From assembly GCF_004379255.2 (NCBI RefSeq), contig NC_056052.1, positions 16,090,589-16,154,588 of the forward strand: a stretch of DNA of 64,000 nt, given 5' to 3'. Of the stretch, positions 1 to 10,388 are shown in pieces. Below the pieces are notes generated by a model. That model saw only the letters and a program-made list of their open reading frames with translations. It did not search any database and was not told the origin of the DNA. A program made the translations under genes and the position numbers. Numbering within the stretch: the first letter of the stretch is position 1; each line of letters begins with the position of its first letter. The stretch is from Salvia splendens (taxonomy: Eukaryota; Streptophyta; Magnoliopsida; Lamiales; Lamiaceae).

Positions 1-718
1 TAAATTTAAATAATAAATACCACACAAACAAAGTAATTCACGTTGTAAGAACTATGTACACGCTTTGAATTTAGTTTTCTTACTAAACCTATCCTAATAA
101 GTTATACTCCGTACTAATTATACCTATAAGGTAATTTATATCCGACTTTCAACACATTTGAACTAATTTAATTTTTTCAAAATTTTTGGCCTGGTACATG
201 CTATTTGCATCCTTATTTTTAATTGACACACCACCAATGAGGACGCTTTTTGAAGCATCGGTAAAGTATTTAGAAACAAAATAAAATCGATCAAATCAAC
301 TTTCTTTGGGAGTGTTTTATTTATTTATTTATTTTGTTAGATGATGATTTAGTTGCAGAATATCAATAAATAATGGCAAGGGTCCTTGTGTAAATTAAAT
401 TGTGATTATCATGTGAAGGCTCTTTTGTTTCGTGATCACTTTATATTAACGTTAATTAATTTATATTGAATGTGTCATATATTTTTCATATGTATTTACT
501 ATTAAATGCTTTATTCAACTTTTAATATTTGTATTTTAGTATGTTCACCATCATTAGCGTAAATCTGTATATAGTTCATCGTGGATTGTAGTAATGTTTA
601 AAATGATTGTGTATGTATTAAAAGAAAGAATTTGTGAATCATTAATTATATTCTTCAAATTGAAGGATTTGTATGTAGTTCAACAATAATTTATATATAA
701 TTCAACATATATTTATAG
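1..718. other. AT-rich intergenic DNA
   Basis: No open frame with protein-like composition, no transposon ends and no RNA gene recognised on either strand. Confidence 0.6.
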
Positions 719-726
719 GGTTGTGA

Positions 727-997
727 CAGTGGCGGATCCAGGATTTTTCATTTGGGGTACGATAAATAATTATAATACTTCGAAGCCTCAAAATTTTACC
801 GATCTTTTTATTTTCTTTAATTTTTATTATTATAAAAATCACAAAGAGGTGTCGAACTCATGCCTTTTGCTGAGGAAGTGGAGTTGATTACCACTGGACC
901 AAGTAATGATTTTTGATAATTGGTATACCTAAATTCATTATAATCAAAAATTATGGGGTACAGTGGTACCCCTTGTTCTCATGTGGCTCAGCCACTG
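727..997. mobile_element. hAT-type MITE, 271 bp
   Basis: The element begins CAGTGGCGGATCC and ends GCCACTG, which are inverted-repeat termini. It is flanked by a perfect 8-bp direct repeat GGTTGTGA at 719-726 and 998-1005. An 8-bp duplication with CAG...CTG ends is typical of the hAT superfamily. No coding capacity is seen. A second element with the same start lies in intron 1 of the NAC gene (50110-50726). Confidence 0.85.
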
Positions 998-2393
998 GGT
1001 TGTGATATATTCAAACCTCAATCTTATTGAAGAACAGAAGACCAAAAATTTGGAGCTCAATTTTTAGGTATCACGGAGGTCATCGTTATGCCATTGTTAG
1101 GTCATTTTAGAAGGATTACCTAAAATAATCTTAAAATTGCCTCAAATCTGATTTTTTTTTAAAATGACCTAAAACTAACTAATGATGACATCCGTATTTA
1201 GTCGTTGTTAGCATATATATGGTGGTTAGTTATATAATGCACCCCTGCTTGTTTTTAGTTTCATTTGAGAAACAATATAAATACTTACATGGCGCATTTG
1301 GGGTTAGGGTTTGTGAGCCTTCTTGACGTATTAACTATTCAAACAAAATTAAAGATTTATTTGGTATAATGATAAAAACGGTGTTTTAATTTGCTCTTTA
1401 ACTGAAGAAATATCTTTAATAAAAAATTAAGAATGATAACTTTGAAGTGAAGCTCATATAAGTTGGGATCATTTCTGTTATTTAGAAGTTAATATAATGG
1501 CGTAATACCAGAAAAATATTGTCAGGGGTCCTTATGTGAAATAAATTGTGATATCTTATTTTGCTTTTGTTCACTAATTGTGCTTCGTTTCATTTTATTA
1601 TTGGAATACTAACGTTACGTAATTTCAATTAAATGTCCTATATTTTTAGTTTTGTATGTCTATTATTAAGCACGGTTACTTTAATAAATTGTTATCAAAC
1701 TATAATTGGTTACTAAACTTTAGAGTTATATTATTTGTGATTTAATTTAATTTATTAAATTATTTAACTCCTCGTTACAATTAAAATAACACCCACTATT
1801 CTTTATTGGACAGTACTTCTTTATTCCACCTAAGCTTCTCCTCCTTTATTCAATTCCATATCAATTATTCTTCTCCTCCTTTATTCAATTTCATATTAAT
1901 TATTCAATTTCATATCAATTATTCTACACGCGACAATGTATTTAATGCTAGCACGTCATTTGGTGAAAAAAATAACTGAAAGTATCTAATTTACAACCGA
2001 AATCATTAAATATGACACAATTGAATTGGAAGATTACTCTCTTGAATACGTGTGTGCATACGTATATAGTTGATATTCCTTATTCACTAACAAGATGCAT
2101 TTGAAATCGAAAGATAAATGGATTTCTCAATCTCTTTAGTTCAGCATTCATGTTTCAATAAACTTTATAGCAAATACGGTATATTTATTCGTTCGATCGG
2201 GAAAGTTAATGTTTCGGTCTAATGAAATGATTCTTTTATTTCTTGACCAGTTAACACAAAATATATTGAAGTTATGTTAGATTGCTGGGAAAATAAAGTT
2301 AGCAAGGAAAATTATTTTTAGAAAAATGAATCTTTGGAATATGATTCCTTACTTTTCTGTGTTTAGAAAAATCTTTTAAATTTTATGTTTGAT

Positions 2394-2440
<47 letters not shown>

Positions 2441-3235
2441 TTTAATAGTGTTACATTAAGACTCTCATAATAAATTAGTATTAATTAAAAAATAATTATA
2501 ATAATATATTATTTTTTATTATTATAATGATAATTCAAATAACTTAATTAAGATTTTCTTAATTTATTAGTTTATATTATTATAATACTTAATAAATATA
2601 TAATTATAATTATTTATTCATATTATAATTGAATAAAGTTTATAAATTCAAAATTTCATAAGACTTTGTTGATTAATTATTAATTTATAAAATAGTAATA
2701 ATATTTTATTATTAATAATATTTCTCCATTATTTATTATATGATACATAATTTAAATAATTATACTATGATTATTTAATAAGATAATAATTATAATAAAT
2801 TATAAATGCAATAATAATAATAATATAATTGTTATTATTATAGTTATAATGTAATTACAATTATTTTTTTATAATGAAATTAAGTAGAGTATAATTCACA
2901 ATTTTAAATTATTTTTTTAAATATTTATTTAATAATAATAATAATAAAATAATTGTAATAGTAGTAATACTAGTAATAATAGTAGTATAAGATTATACTC
3001 CACTCTATTAAATACCTAAATATGTAAGAGTTCTAAAACTGGGAAAAATAATAACTAAGAAAAGCTATGATTCAAAATCCTGGAAAGTTGTACTATTTTT
3101 CTTGTTTTAAGGATTCTGATTACTTTCCCAATTCGGTTAAAACTCAAAACAAACGCAGGAATATAAAACCTAAGGAATTAGATTAATTTCCCGGACAGAA
3201 TCCTGTCAACCAAACATGGCCTGAGTTCAAGAGAT
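998..3235. other. AT-rich intergenic DNA
   Basis: No gene recognised. It contains short internal duplications around 1845-1925 (the motif TTCATATCAATTATTC recurs) and a very AT-rich stretch at 2390-3000 built from TAA/TTA runs. The 3000-3230 part resembles MITE sequence but I could not define its ends. Confidence 0.5.
2395..2440. repeat. (TAA)n microsatellite
   Basis: About 15 uninterrupted copies of the trinucleotide TAA. Likely length-polymorphic. Confidence 0.95.
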
Positions 3236-3745
3236 ATATAAGTGTTGAAACATGAAAAATTTGTGTTTTATCACCAACTTTAAACTTGGCATATAAATAT
3301 CACCAACTTTAATGGTTGCTGAAATTTCACACCTGCTAGCTGAGGTGGCATAATACTGCCTACGTGGATTGTTGGAGCTTGTCAGAAAGTTGACGTGGAA
3401 TTCGCCGGCATTTAACTAAAACGACATCGTTTAAGTTAGTGAAATTTGCACTATTATTTAAAAGAAAACGACGCCGTTTTCAATTGTTCATTCTATACCC
3501 CGATTTTGTTCCTGCCAAATCTTTTCTTCTTTCAAAACGTTTTTAGTGTAGAATTAATACATTGCCAACTAGATTCATTTTTGTCAACTTAGCATCCACC
3601 TCATTTCAATTCGGCAGGAAGTTTTTAGGCAGTGTGAAATTTCAGTAACCATTAAACTTAGTGATATTATATGACAAGTTCAAAATTGGTGATATAAAAT
3701 AAATTTTTTGAAAGTTTGGTGATATCAGATGTCAATACCTCTTAT
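3236..3745. mobile_element. Palindromic non-autonomous element, about 0.5 kb
   Basis: The two ends are imperfect inverted copies. The left arm carries 'TTTTATCACCAACTTTAAAC' and 'GCTGAAATTTCACAC'. The right arm carries the reverse complements (around 3635-3720: GTGTGAAATTTCAG, AAATTGGTGATATAAAAT). No clean target duplication was found. The theme (palindrome starting near a TATTGACAT-like end) resembles the Mutator-like MITE at 52708-53096. Class assignment is inference. Confidence 0.5.
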
Positions 3746-3751
3746 TTATAG

Positions 3752-3895
3752 TACTCCATTCGTCTTATTAGAAATGATGTATTTGCTTTTCGACACGAGA
3801 TTTTACATAGTGTAGTTTTGTAAATTAATGAGAAGAGAATAAAGTAAGAGAGATGAAAGGATAGATGTTTCATTTTTAGTGGTACAGAATGAATA
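3752..3895. mobile_element. Stowaway-like MITE near the ABCG9 promoter
   Basis: Begins TACTCCATTCGTCTTATT and ends near ...GTACAGAATGAATA, an imperfect inverted repeat bounded by TA. This is the usual layout of Stowaway (Tc1/mariner) MITEs. It lies about 215 bp before the ABCG9 start codon and may form part of the promoter. Confidence 0.6.
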
Positions 3896-4060
3896 TTTAT
3901 TTTCCACCTTTACAAAAAAGAAAGAAAGGGGAAATTTTGATGAGAAAGAATGCAATAAATGCAGCGGGTAATAGGGAAAGGTGGAGTAATCTGATGAAGC
4001 AACACCTCCTAGCTTACGCAACACTCATTTATTTCTCATTCTCCTATCTCTCTTTCTCTC

Positions 4061-4068
4061 TATTTATA
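4061..4068 (+). promoter_or_regulatory. Putative TATA box of ABCG9
   Basis: TATTTATA lies 44 bp before the predicted ATG at 4112, after a pyrimidine-rich stretch (CTCTCTTTCTCTC). The spacing implies a very short 5' leader of roughly 15-25 nt. Prediction only. Confidence 0.4.
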
Positions 4069-4111
4069 CCTTCACCATGCACCTTGCTCTCTTCACTTCT
4101 ACTGAGAGAAG

Positions 4112-4195
4112 ATGGCTGACCTCGAAGCTCAGAATTGCCACCCCCAAATTTCTCAGCCCATCTTTGCCCGAGCCAATCTCCCCCTAACTCTCAAG
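4112..4195 (+). CDS. ABCG9: ABCG9 exon 1
   Basis: Encodes the N-terminal 28 residues (starts MADLEAQ, ends LPLTLK). The donor CAAG|GTAATA is in phase 0 with exon 2, giving the family-typical junction TLK-FDEVVYK. The ATG at 4112 is preferred because ABCG9-group proteins have a short tail followed by an 'xPVTLKFE' motif. The frame stays open into the intron to 4360; that extension is not coding. Confidence 0.8.
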
Positions 4196-4949
4196 GTAAT
4201 AATATCATTTTTTTTTCACATGCATGAACTATTAATGATTCTTTATAAGTCCGGACATACTGTATTCGGGGTAATGAAAATAACGGAGTTTAATATACGC
4301 ATCATTATTCATGAACAATCTATTGAAACTCCTCCTTGTTTCACATCGACATGTTGGTGATTGTGTCTCCTCTAAAAATGAGTGGGTTACTCTCCCCCGT
4401 TAAAGCCTTTTAAGGAGGTGAGTGACCTATTTCTAACATGTTATATTTATTGCAAGTTTGGAACACTAGCGCATCCAGCTCATAAGTCATAACAAAGGGA
4501 TACAACTGTACCCCAAATAAATATTAAATAAATATGTTCTTATAATCTTATTGCAATATTGACGTTTGTAATGCATAAGGTGTTATGACGCATCGGTTCC
4601 TTTACCAGCAGTTTTTTATATTTGCAGGTAGTTATTTTCTTATGTTCTTTCCATTTTAATAAGTTAGTATTAGGTAGTTTATATATTTATCATATTTAAT
4701 TTTTTTATCTGATTTATATTTTAATGTATTTATATGAATTAGATTTTTTTTTCTATTTTCTTTTTTAGATATTAGGCAGTTACATTTTATTTTAGTTTTA
4801 ATTAATAATTTGATACTTTGGTCTGAATTCGAAAATTTAATTTGCTGTCATGTTTTCTTTTTAGATATTAGAAAGTTTACATTTTTTGTGGTTATAGTAG
4901 TTATTTTGTATGTAATGCAACTTTTTAGTTTAATTATGCTATAATATAC

Positions 4950-5140
4950 TACACCCATCCTTAAAAAATAGAAAGTTTTGAAACGACGCGAATTTTAATG
5001 CACAATTGGTAGAGTAAGAGAGATTAATTAGTAAAGTAAGAAAGAGGAAGAGAAAAAATAGTGGAAGTAATGTTAGTGGATTGTGAGATCCACTTCCTAA
5101 AATAGAATGTTTAGAAAGTTTATATTTTTAAGGAAATGAC
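4950..5140. mobile_element. Stowaway-like MITE in ABCG9 intron 1
   Basis: Left end TACACCCATCCTTAAAAAAT... and right end ...TTTTTAAGGAAATGAC are imperfect inverted repeats. The body contains the usual AGTAAGAGAGAG and GTGGATTGTGAGATCC sequence of such MITEs. Boundaries approximate. Confidence 0.55.
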
Positions 5141-5161
5141 CAAAAGGAAAATTGTTTTCAC

Positions 5162-5346
5162 TACTCCCTCCCACAAAAGATGTCACACTTGTGGGACGGC
5201 ACGAGATTTTATGAGGTTTTGTTCTGTGTGTTAAGTGGAGAGAGAAAATACAATATTTATATTTATGTGAGAGAGAACGTTTTTCAAAAATGAAAATGTG
5301 ACATCTTTTGTGGGACAAATTAAAAAGAAAAGTGTGACAGAGAGTA
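5162..5346. mobile_element. Stowaway-like MITE in ABCG9 intron 1
   Basis: Begins TACTCCCTCCCACAAAAGAT and ends GTGTGACAGAGAGTA. Subterminal sequences GATGTCACACTTGTGGGA and ATGTGACATCTTTTGTGGGA form the inverted repeat. TA at both ends. Confidence 0.75.
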
Positions 5347-5685
5347 TTATTTAACACAATCCACCTATCTCGAATTAATAGTCGAGATAATCATGTGATC
5401 TTTTTTCATTTGTTTATGTGTTGTTACCATACATGCATGAACAGTTAATGGGGAAAGAAAATTACTGAGTTTAATTTACTGAATTAGGAGTCATTATTCA
5501 TGAGCAATCCATCTAACTTATATTAATATTTGAAATAATACTATCAACCTTTTTCTTTTGTGTATATGTTGTAATCATACATGCATGAACTTTTAAGGGT
5601 CTTTATTCATGAACAATCAACCTATATTGGAGATTTTTAAAGCTTAGATAACTAAAGTTACATATTAATTGGAGTGCAAATGCAG

Positions 5686-6185
5686 TTCGATGAGGTGGTG
5701 TACAAGATCAGAATCCAGCCGGCGGGAGGCTTGTTGAAGAAGAAAACAAAATCAGAAAAGAGGGTAATATTAAGCGGAGTCTCAGGCAGCGTTTATCCCG
5801 GTGAAATGCTGGCGATGCTGGGGCCCTCGGGCAGCGGCAAGACAACGCTGCTGACCGCCCTCGGCGGCCGGCTAGGCGGCGACCTCACCGGCACCATCAC
5901 CTACAACGACAAGCCGTTCTCCAACACAATGAAACACAATATCGGCTTTGTCACCCAAGACGACGTGCTCTACCCTAACCTGACCGTCACAGAGACGCTA
6001 GTCTACACTGCCCTACTGCGCCTGTCCCGTTCCTTCACCAAGGCAGAGAAGGCTGAGCACGCGGAGGCTGTGATAGAGCAGCTCGGGCTGACGAGGTGCA
6101 GGAACAGCATCATAGGGGGGCCATTCCTTAGGGGGATATCCGGGGGCGAGAGGAAACGCGTCAGCATTGGACAAGAGATGCTTAT
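5686..6185 (+). CDS. ABCG9: ABCG9 exon 2, 5' part (nucleotide-binding domain)
   Basis: Starts after the acceptor AAATGCAG|TTCGAT. Encodes Walker A and the ABC signature ([12 protein letters not shown]). GC-rich compared with its surroundings. The exon is cut at 6185 by the LTR beginning TGATGGGG. Its other half resumes at 13321. Confidence 0.9.
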
Positions 6186-6904
6186 TGATGGGGTACGTAC
6201 TAAACAAGCCCAATAGCAGTGACGGCCCATCAGCCCAAAGCCCAAGGAAGAGTATCAGTTCGGCATTACCAAAGAGTTCGGCCCCAGCCGCATTACCAAA
6301 GAGTTCGGCCCCAGCCTACAGCTCGGTGTTCGGCATTACCAAAGAGTTCGGCCCCAGCCTACAGCTCGGTAAAAGCCGACCAATCAAGCTCTACTCTCAG
6401 ATCGGCAAAAGCTGCTCGGCAATAGTTCAGAAGTTCGGTCTCAGTATTCGACCGAACTGGGAGATAGTGGACTCATGCAGAACCTCCACGACCTCCACTA
6501 CACGATCTATTTAGTGGTGTCAACTCATGCAGGATCTCATGCAGGATAGCGGACCAAACAAAGAGATAGTGGACCCATGCAGGATCTCATGACCTCCACG
6601 ACATCCACTACCTAGTTAGTGATGATGCAAGCCACGACCTAGTTAGTGGTGATGCAAGCCACGATCTTAGTTCAATGTATAAATAGAACTTAGATCAGAT
6701 AGAGGGGGGCTCTCTGGAGACATAAAATAACATATAGCAAGTCTGTATTTGTAAGCTGTAAACCAGATCAAGCAATACAATCTTGCCCTCCTTTCTTCCC
6801 GTGGACGTAGATTTACTTCAGTAAATCGAACCACGTAATTCCTTGTGTCGTGATCTATATTCATTACCTGCATTTACTACCATCAAAAATTCGCCCAACC
6901 ATCA
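6186..6904 (+). repeat. 5' LTR of the gypsy element
   Basis: 719 bp. A short motif (CATTACCAAAGAGTTCGGCC) is repeated three times near its start. A TATA box TATAAATA lies at 6678-6685, probably marking the U3/R boundary. It differs from the 3' LTR at about 6324 (G versus A) and about 6671 (T versus C). Confidence 0.95.
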
Positions 6905-6905
6905 C

Positions 6906-6923
6906 TGGCGCCGTCTGTGGGAA
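6906..6923 (+). promoter_or_regulatory. Primer-binding site
   Basis: TGGCGCCGTCTGTGGGAA begins two bases after the 5' LTR. TGGCGCCG starts are common in plant gypsy elements and usually match a tRNA 3' end. The exact tRNA was not determined. Confidence 0.8.
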
Positions 6924-6977
6924 ACAGAGAACCAAATTTGTGATAAAGCGAGTTTTTGATCCTCTTCCACCAAAAAA

Positions 6978-8156
6978 ATGCATACCAGATCACGTAACAC
7001 CCATAATACCGTTCGTGATAACCATGAGGAAGCTAGTCCAGCCCGCAGGTCTGGAAAACAGCCTCGGGAGAAATCTACTTCCAGTTCTCACGGAGAAGGA
7101 ACAAGCCGCTCAAAGACTCATCGCACCGAGTCTTCCCAGCAGCCCAATTTGAACGAGGCTGTCAAGTTGTTTTTGGCCGAGAAGCAGGAAGAGTTCTTAA
7201 TTTTCCTGCAAAAGGGCCAAAAGCCGGAGACGAAAACGGTGGATTCTCCCTCCTCATCCAGACATGAAAGTCACTACCGCAGTAGTGCCGTGTCTTCCAG
7301 GAAGAAGAATCCTCAACCCCGACATGTTCCTGTTCCTCCTCGGTACCGGAATCACAGGAGAACTCCATCTCCTCCATACCGAAGAGGTGTCGGGTTCGCC
7401 ATGTACGGAGCATTGAAGACTCCGTTCTCGGACGATATCACCCGAACTTCCTTGCCACAGAACTACCGAACTCCGTCGATGACTTATGACGGGTTAGTGA
7501 ATCCTCATGACTTCCTGGGACGCTATCAGTATAATATGGTGAACCAGGGTCTCAATGAGGTCCATATGTGCAAGCTGTTTCCCGAGCTGCTTATCGGGAA
7601 CGCAAGAAGGTGGTTCGATAGCCTCCCCCAAGGCAGCATTAGATCTTACCGAGATCTAATGGATGCTTTCCACAGGAGGTTCTTTCAGAAAGCGGAAGCC
7701 CGAATCACTTCGGCTCAGCTGCTTTCTATACGTCAAGGTCGCGACGAAAAGATCAGCGACTTTATGACGAGGTTCCACAAGGAATGCCTACAAGTAGACG
7801 ATCTCAATGATCTACTTGTCATTTCGGCATTCCAAAATGGAATCCTGCCCGGAGCTCTCTACAGAAAGCTCGTGGAATGCAGTCCGCAAACAGCTCAAGA
7901 GATGTGGGACATTGCGGACCAGTTCTCCCGTGCCGATGAGGCAGACCGTCGCAAACGGTCTTTAGACAGCTCATCCCGAGGAGACGGGAGGAAGCCCGAT
8001 CATAGCGATCAGGGACATCCTCGCCGAACTCCTTTTGGCGATCAGGGACATCCTCGCCGAACTCCTTTTGAAAGGATTCAAAGGACTCCGGTGCAAGACC
8101 GATTGGGGCCACGTCTCAATCCTGAGAAGCCGCCCGCCCGCCGTGATTCCGGTTGA
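6978..8156 (+). CDS. Gypsy gag polyprotein
   Basis: 392 residues, uninterrupted. Residues 1-130 are a basic, Ser/Arg-rich region. Residues 170-310 carry the plant gypsy gag core (FPELLIGNARRWFDSLP, then the stretch FHRRFFQKAEARITSAQLLS and the MTRFHKECLQV region). Gag packages the element RNA into cytoplasmic particles. The C-terminal tail holds two copies of 'DQGHPRRTPF'. No zinc knuckle is visible because the frame ends where the internal deletion starts, near 8138. Start chosen as the first ATG after the primer site in this frame. Confidence 0.85.
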   Translation: MHTRSRNTHNTVRDNHEEASPARRSGKQPREKSTSSSHGEGTSRSKTHRTESSQQPNLNEAVKLFLAEKQEEFLIFLQKGQKPETKTVDSPSSSRHESHYRSSAVSSRKKNPQPRHVPVPPRYRNHRRTPSPPYRRGVGFAMYGALKTPFSDDITRTSLPQNYRTPSMTYDGLVNPHDFLGRYQYNMVNQGLNEVHMCKLFPELLIGNARRWFDSLPQGSIRSYRDLMDAFHRRFFQKAEARITSAQLLSIRQGRDEKISDFMTRFHKECLQVDDLNDLLVISAFQNGILPGALYRKLVECSPQTAQEMWDIADQFSRADEADRRKRSLDSSSRGDGRKPDHSDQGHPRRTPFGDQGHPRRTPFERIQRTPVQDRLGPRLNPEKPPARRDSG

Positions 8157-8526
8157 GATCGGCGTACCCAGTCCCCGAACTCTAAATTTCTCCTCAGAAA
8201 TGAATGATGACGGACTGAGAGCCGAACTAGATCTGGCCGAAGAAAGAAGAGAATTAGCCTGCATAAAAGCAGCCAAGTACAAGGAGCAAGTAGCCCGGTA
8301 TTATAACCAAAGGGTGAAAAAGCTGCAATTTCAAGTGGGAGATCTCGTCTTGAGAAACAACGAAGTAAGCCGAGCAGAAAAGCTGGGCAAACTCGAACCC
8401 ACATGGGAAGGTCCATATCGGGTGTCAGAAGTCCTCGGCAAAGGGTCTTATAAATTGACTCACATGTCAGGAGAACAAGTACCCCGAACATGGTACATTT
8501 CCAACCTCAAGAAGTTCCATTTGTAA
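8140..8526 (+). pseudogene. Integrase C-terminal fragment
   Basis: The frame reads from AVIPVEIGVPS (a stretch found late in gypsy integrases after TE) through GDLVLRNN and WEGPYRVSEVLGKGSYKL to a stop after NLKKFHL. It is the last roughly 125 residues of pol. It joins the gag gene at about 8138-8142 in a different frame, so the fusion is a deletion scar and not a working polyprotein. The catalytic DDE core is missing. Confidence 0.88.
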
Positions 8527-8789
8527 GAGACAGTCCGGTCAGTTAGTCTTGTGTCTAGGGGTATGTGCTTTCTTTGTTTTTTACTTGTTTTTCATGTTTG
8601 TCTATGTGCGTTTTGTCTGTCTATGTGCGTGTCGTCTCTTACAAATGTTACTGAGGTATCTTGTTCTTCGAAGGCTGATCCCCTTTTTAGAACATATATA
8701 AGCCAACGATTGTGAGTCCAAGCTTCTAAGGAGGATACAAGACCACAATTCAGCTTAAGAAACAAGCAGTTCGTCTGAAACGAACTGCA

Positions 8790-8950
8790 ACAAAGGGAAA
8801 GTCCGATCCACGCGATAAAACTCGCCGAATTAGGACAAGGGAAAGTCCGATCCACGCGATAAAACTCGCCGAATTAGGACAAGGGAAAGTCCGATCCCCA
8901 AATTAGGACAAGGGAAAGTCCGATCCGAGCGATAAAACTCGCCAAATTAG
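8790..8950 (+). repeat. Tandem repeat of about 44 bp in the gypsy element
   Basis: Four copies, one truncated, of a unit containing GGGAAAGTCCGATCC and GCGATAAAACTCGCC. The latter can form a small hairpin. Lies between the pol remnant and the 39-bp array. Confidence 0.85.
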
Positions 8951-8961
8951 GACACAAGCTT

Positions 8962-9235
8962 AGTCCGGTCAAAGAAATTTACTTCATAAGACCAAAGACG
9001 AGTCCGGTCAAAGAAGTTTACTTCATAAGACCAAAGACGAGTCCGGTCAAAGAAGTTTACTTCATAAGACCAAAGACGAGTCCGGTCAAAGAAGTTTATT
9101 TCATAAGACCGAGGACCAAGTCCGGTCAAAGAAGTTTACTTCATAAGATCAAAGACGAGTCCGGTCAAAGAAGCTTACTTCATAAGACCGAGGACGAGTC
9201 CGGTCAAAGAAGTTTACTTCATAAGACCGAGGACG
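8962..9235 (+). repeat. Seven-copy 39-bp tandem repeat
   Basis: Seven head-to-tail copies of a 39-bp unit starting AGTCCGGTCAAAGAAG and containing TTACTTCATAAGACC, with few substitutions. Arrays downstream of pol are common in Tat-lineage elements. Not a CRISPR: copies abut with no unique spacers. Confidence 0.93.
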
Positions 9236-9371
9236 AGCACGATGAAATTTTTTCGCTGAGCTGTAAATACGCAGTGATAGAAGCGAAATGAAGATTTCAT
9301 TTATTAAAACTTGTTCGGCATACAACTCCGCTGCCCTACGAGAAGGCGTTACGCTATTACAAAGGACTATT

Positions 9372-10235
9372 CTACTGTCCCTGGTTGCTAAAGTTGAGCC
9401 ATCTATTCACAAAATCCTCGTGAAGCCGAGTTCGGGCGTTCCGGGCAGCTGAAGAATAAGCAGGTCGACGAGATGCTCTGATCGACCTACCGCCTCTTCC
9501 TTGAGTCCGGGAAGTTCTGGCACCTCGGCGGCGAAGAGTCTCTTCACGAAGCATTTGTTGATCTTGCTCACTCATAATCACAGCTCCTCTACGAACTTCA
9601 GTCCGTCCTTGTCTTGACGTTTCCGGTTGCTCCTGAGTCCGTTCTCGTCTTGACGTTTCCGGTTGCTCCTGAGTTCGTTGCTGATTTGGAGTAGGATTTT
9701 GAGCAAGTGAATCAGAGGTTTGAGCTGGAGTATGAGCATCTGTTGGCGGGAAATGCCTAAGGAATCTCTCGATTGAAGGACGCCGGGAAAGAACGATGTC
9801 GTACCGAGAAGCCCAGCGCCGCAATGATTTCACAACTTGTTGGCAAGCCGAGCTCTCCAGCGCATTGTTCCTCCGGAGTACATGAAGCTCCTCCCACAGT
9901 TCATCAACTTGATTCTGAACTTCAGATATGCTCATTCCCCCGCGTCCGCTGATGAAATCCTCATACGCAGTCCTCTCAGCGACGGCAGTATTCAGCTCGG
10001 CCTCCAGATCTTTCTTTTCGGACTCTAAGTCCTTATTGTCGGCCTCCAGCTTCACTAAACAAGCCAAGAGTTCGTCATTCTTCATCTGGTCAGCTATGGC
10101 TTTTTTCTCAGCTTCGTCTAAAGCGGAAGAGTACAGCCGCTTCCAGTGAAGTACCTCCAGCTCCTTAAGAGTTAAGAATACAAAGCAGCCTATGTCAGTT
10201 CGGCATTTCAGTTTACTGAGCAGGTAGTAAACCAC
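9372..10235 (-). CDS. Antisense coiled-coil ORF of the gypsy element
   Basis: 287 residues on the minus strand, ending in TAA... at 9372. Residues 45-110 are rich in Glu/Lys/Leu heptads (LEADNKDLESEKKDLEAE), predicting a coiled coil. Residues 180-220 hold a short repeat (RTQEQPETSRR twice), and the tail is Arg-rich. The start is uncertain: an acceptor CTTAAG|GAGCTGGAGG near 10173 may make this a later exon of the upstream antisense gene. A minus-strand AATAAA lies close to 9305. Function unknown. Such extra ORFs occur only in Tat-lineage elements. Confidence 0.6.
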   Translation of the reverse strand: MVYYLLSKLKCRTDIGCFVFLTLKELEVLHWKRLYSSALDEAEKKAIADQMKNDELLACLVKLEADNKDLESEKKDLEAELNTAVAERTAYEDFISGRGGMSISEVQNQVDELWEELHVLRRNNALESSACQQVVKSLRRWASRYDIVLSRRPSIERFLRHFPPTDAHTPAQTSDSLAQNPTPNQQRTQEQPETSRRERTQEQPETSRQGRTEVRRGAVIMSEQDQQMLREETLRRRGARTSRTQGRGGRSIRASRRPAYSSAARNARTRLHEDFVNRWLNFSNQGQ

Positions 10236-10388
10236 AACAGGAGTAAAAGAGAGTACGAAAAGCTATACGAAGACACAAGTGCAGAAAGAAGAATTTTTTC
10301 ATTCATAAGAAAAAATTTTTTACACAAGGAGGGCTTCAAGGCCATTTTACAAGAAGGAAGAAACTAAACTAAGAGAAGGGAGACGAAA

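Larger units (their letters stand above)
4196..5685 (+). other. ABCG9 intron 1
   Basis: A 1490-bp AT-rich intron with canonical GT...AG ends. It contains two Stowaway-like MITEs, listed separately, and otherwise no recognisable feature. Confidence 0.8.

Noticed and set aside
5674..5685. ATG at 5674 as the ABCG9 start
   Set aside because: It lies in the intron immediately before the acceptor AAATGCAG; exon 1 at 4112-4195 joins in frame with the conserved TLK-F junction.
6003..6245. Minus-strand open frames opposite ABCG9 exon 2
   Set aside because: They mirror the GC-rich codons of the real exon and run into the LTR; no protein similarity.
6167..6514. Plus-strand frame from exon 2 into the 5' LTR (and its twin at 12596-12925)
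   Set aside because: It translates LTR sequence, including its short repeats; the copy in the 3' LTR shows it is not a gene.
8962..9235. Regular 39-bp repeats resembling a CRISPR array
   Set aside because: Copies abut without unique spacers, lie inside a plant retrotransposon, and the sequence is eukaryotic.
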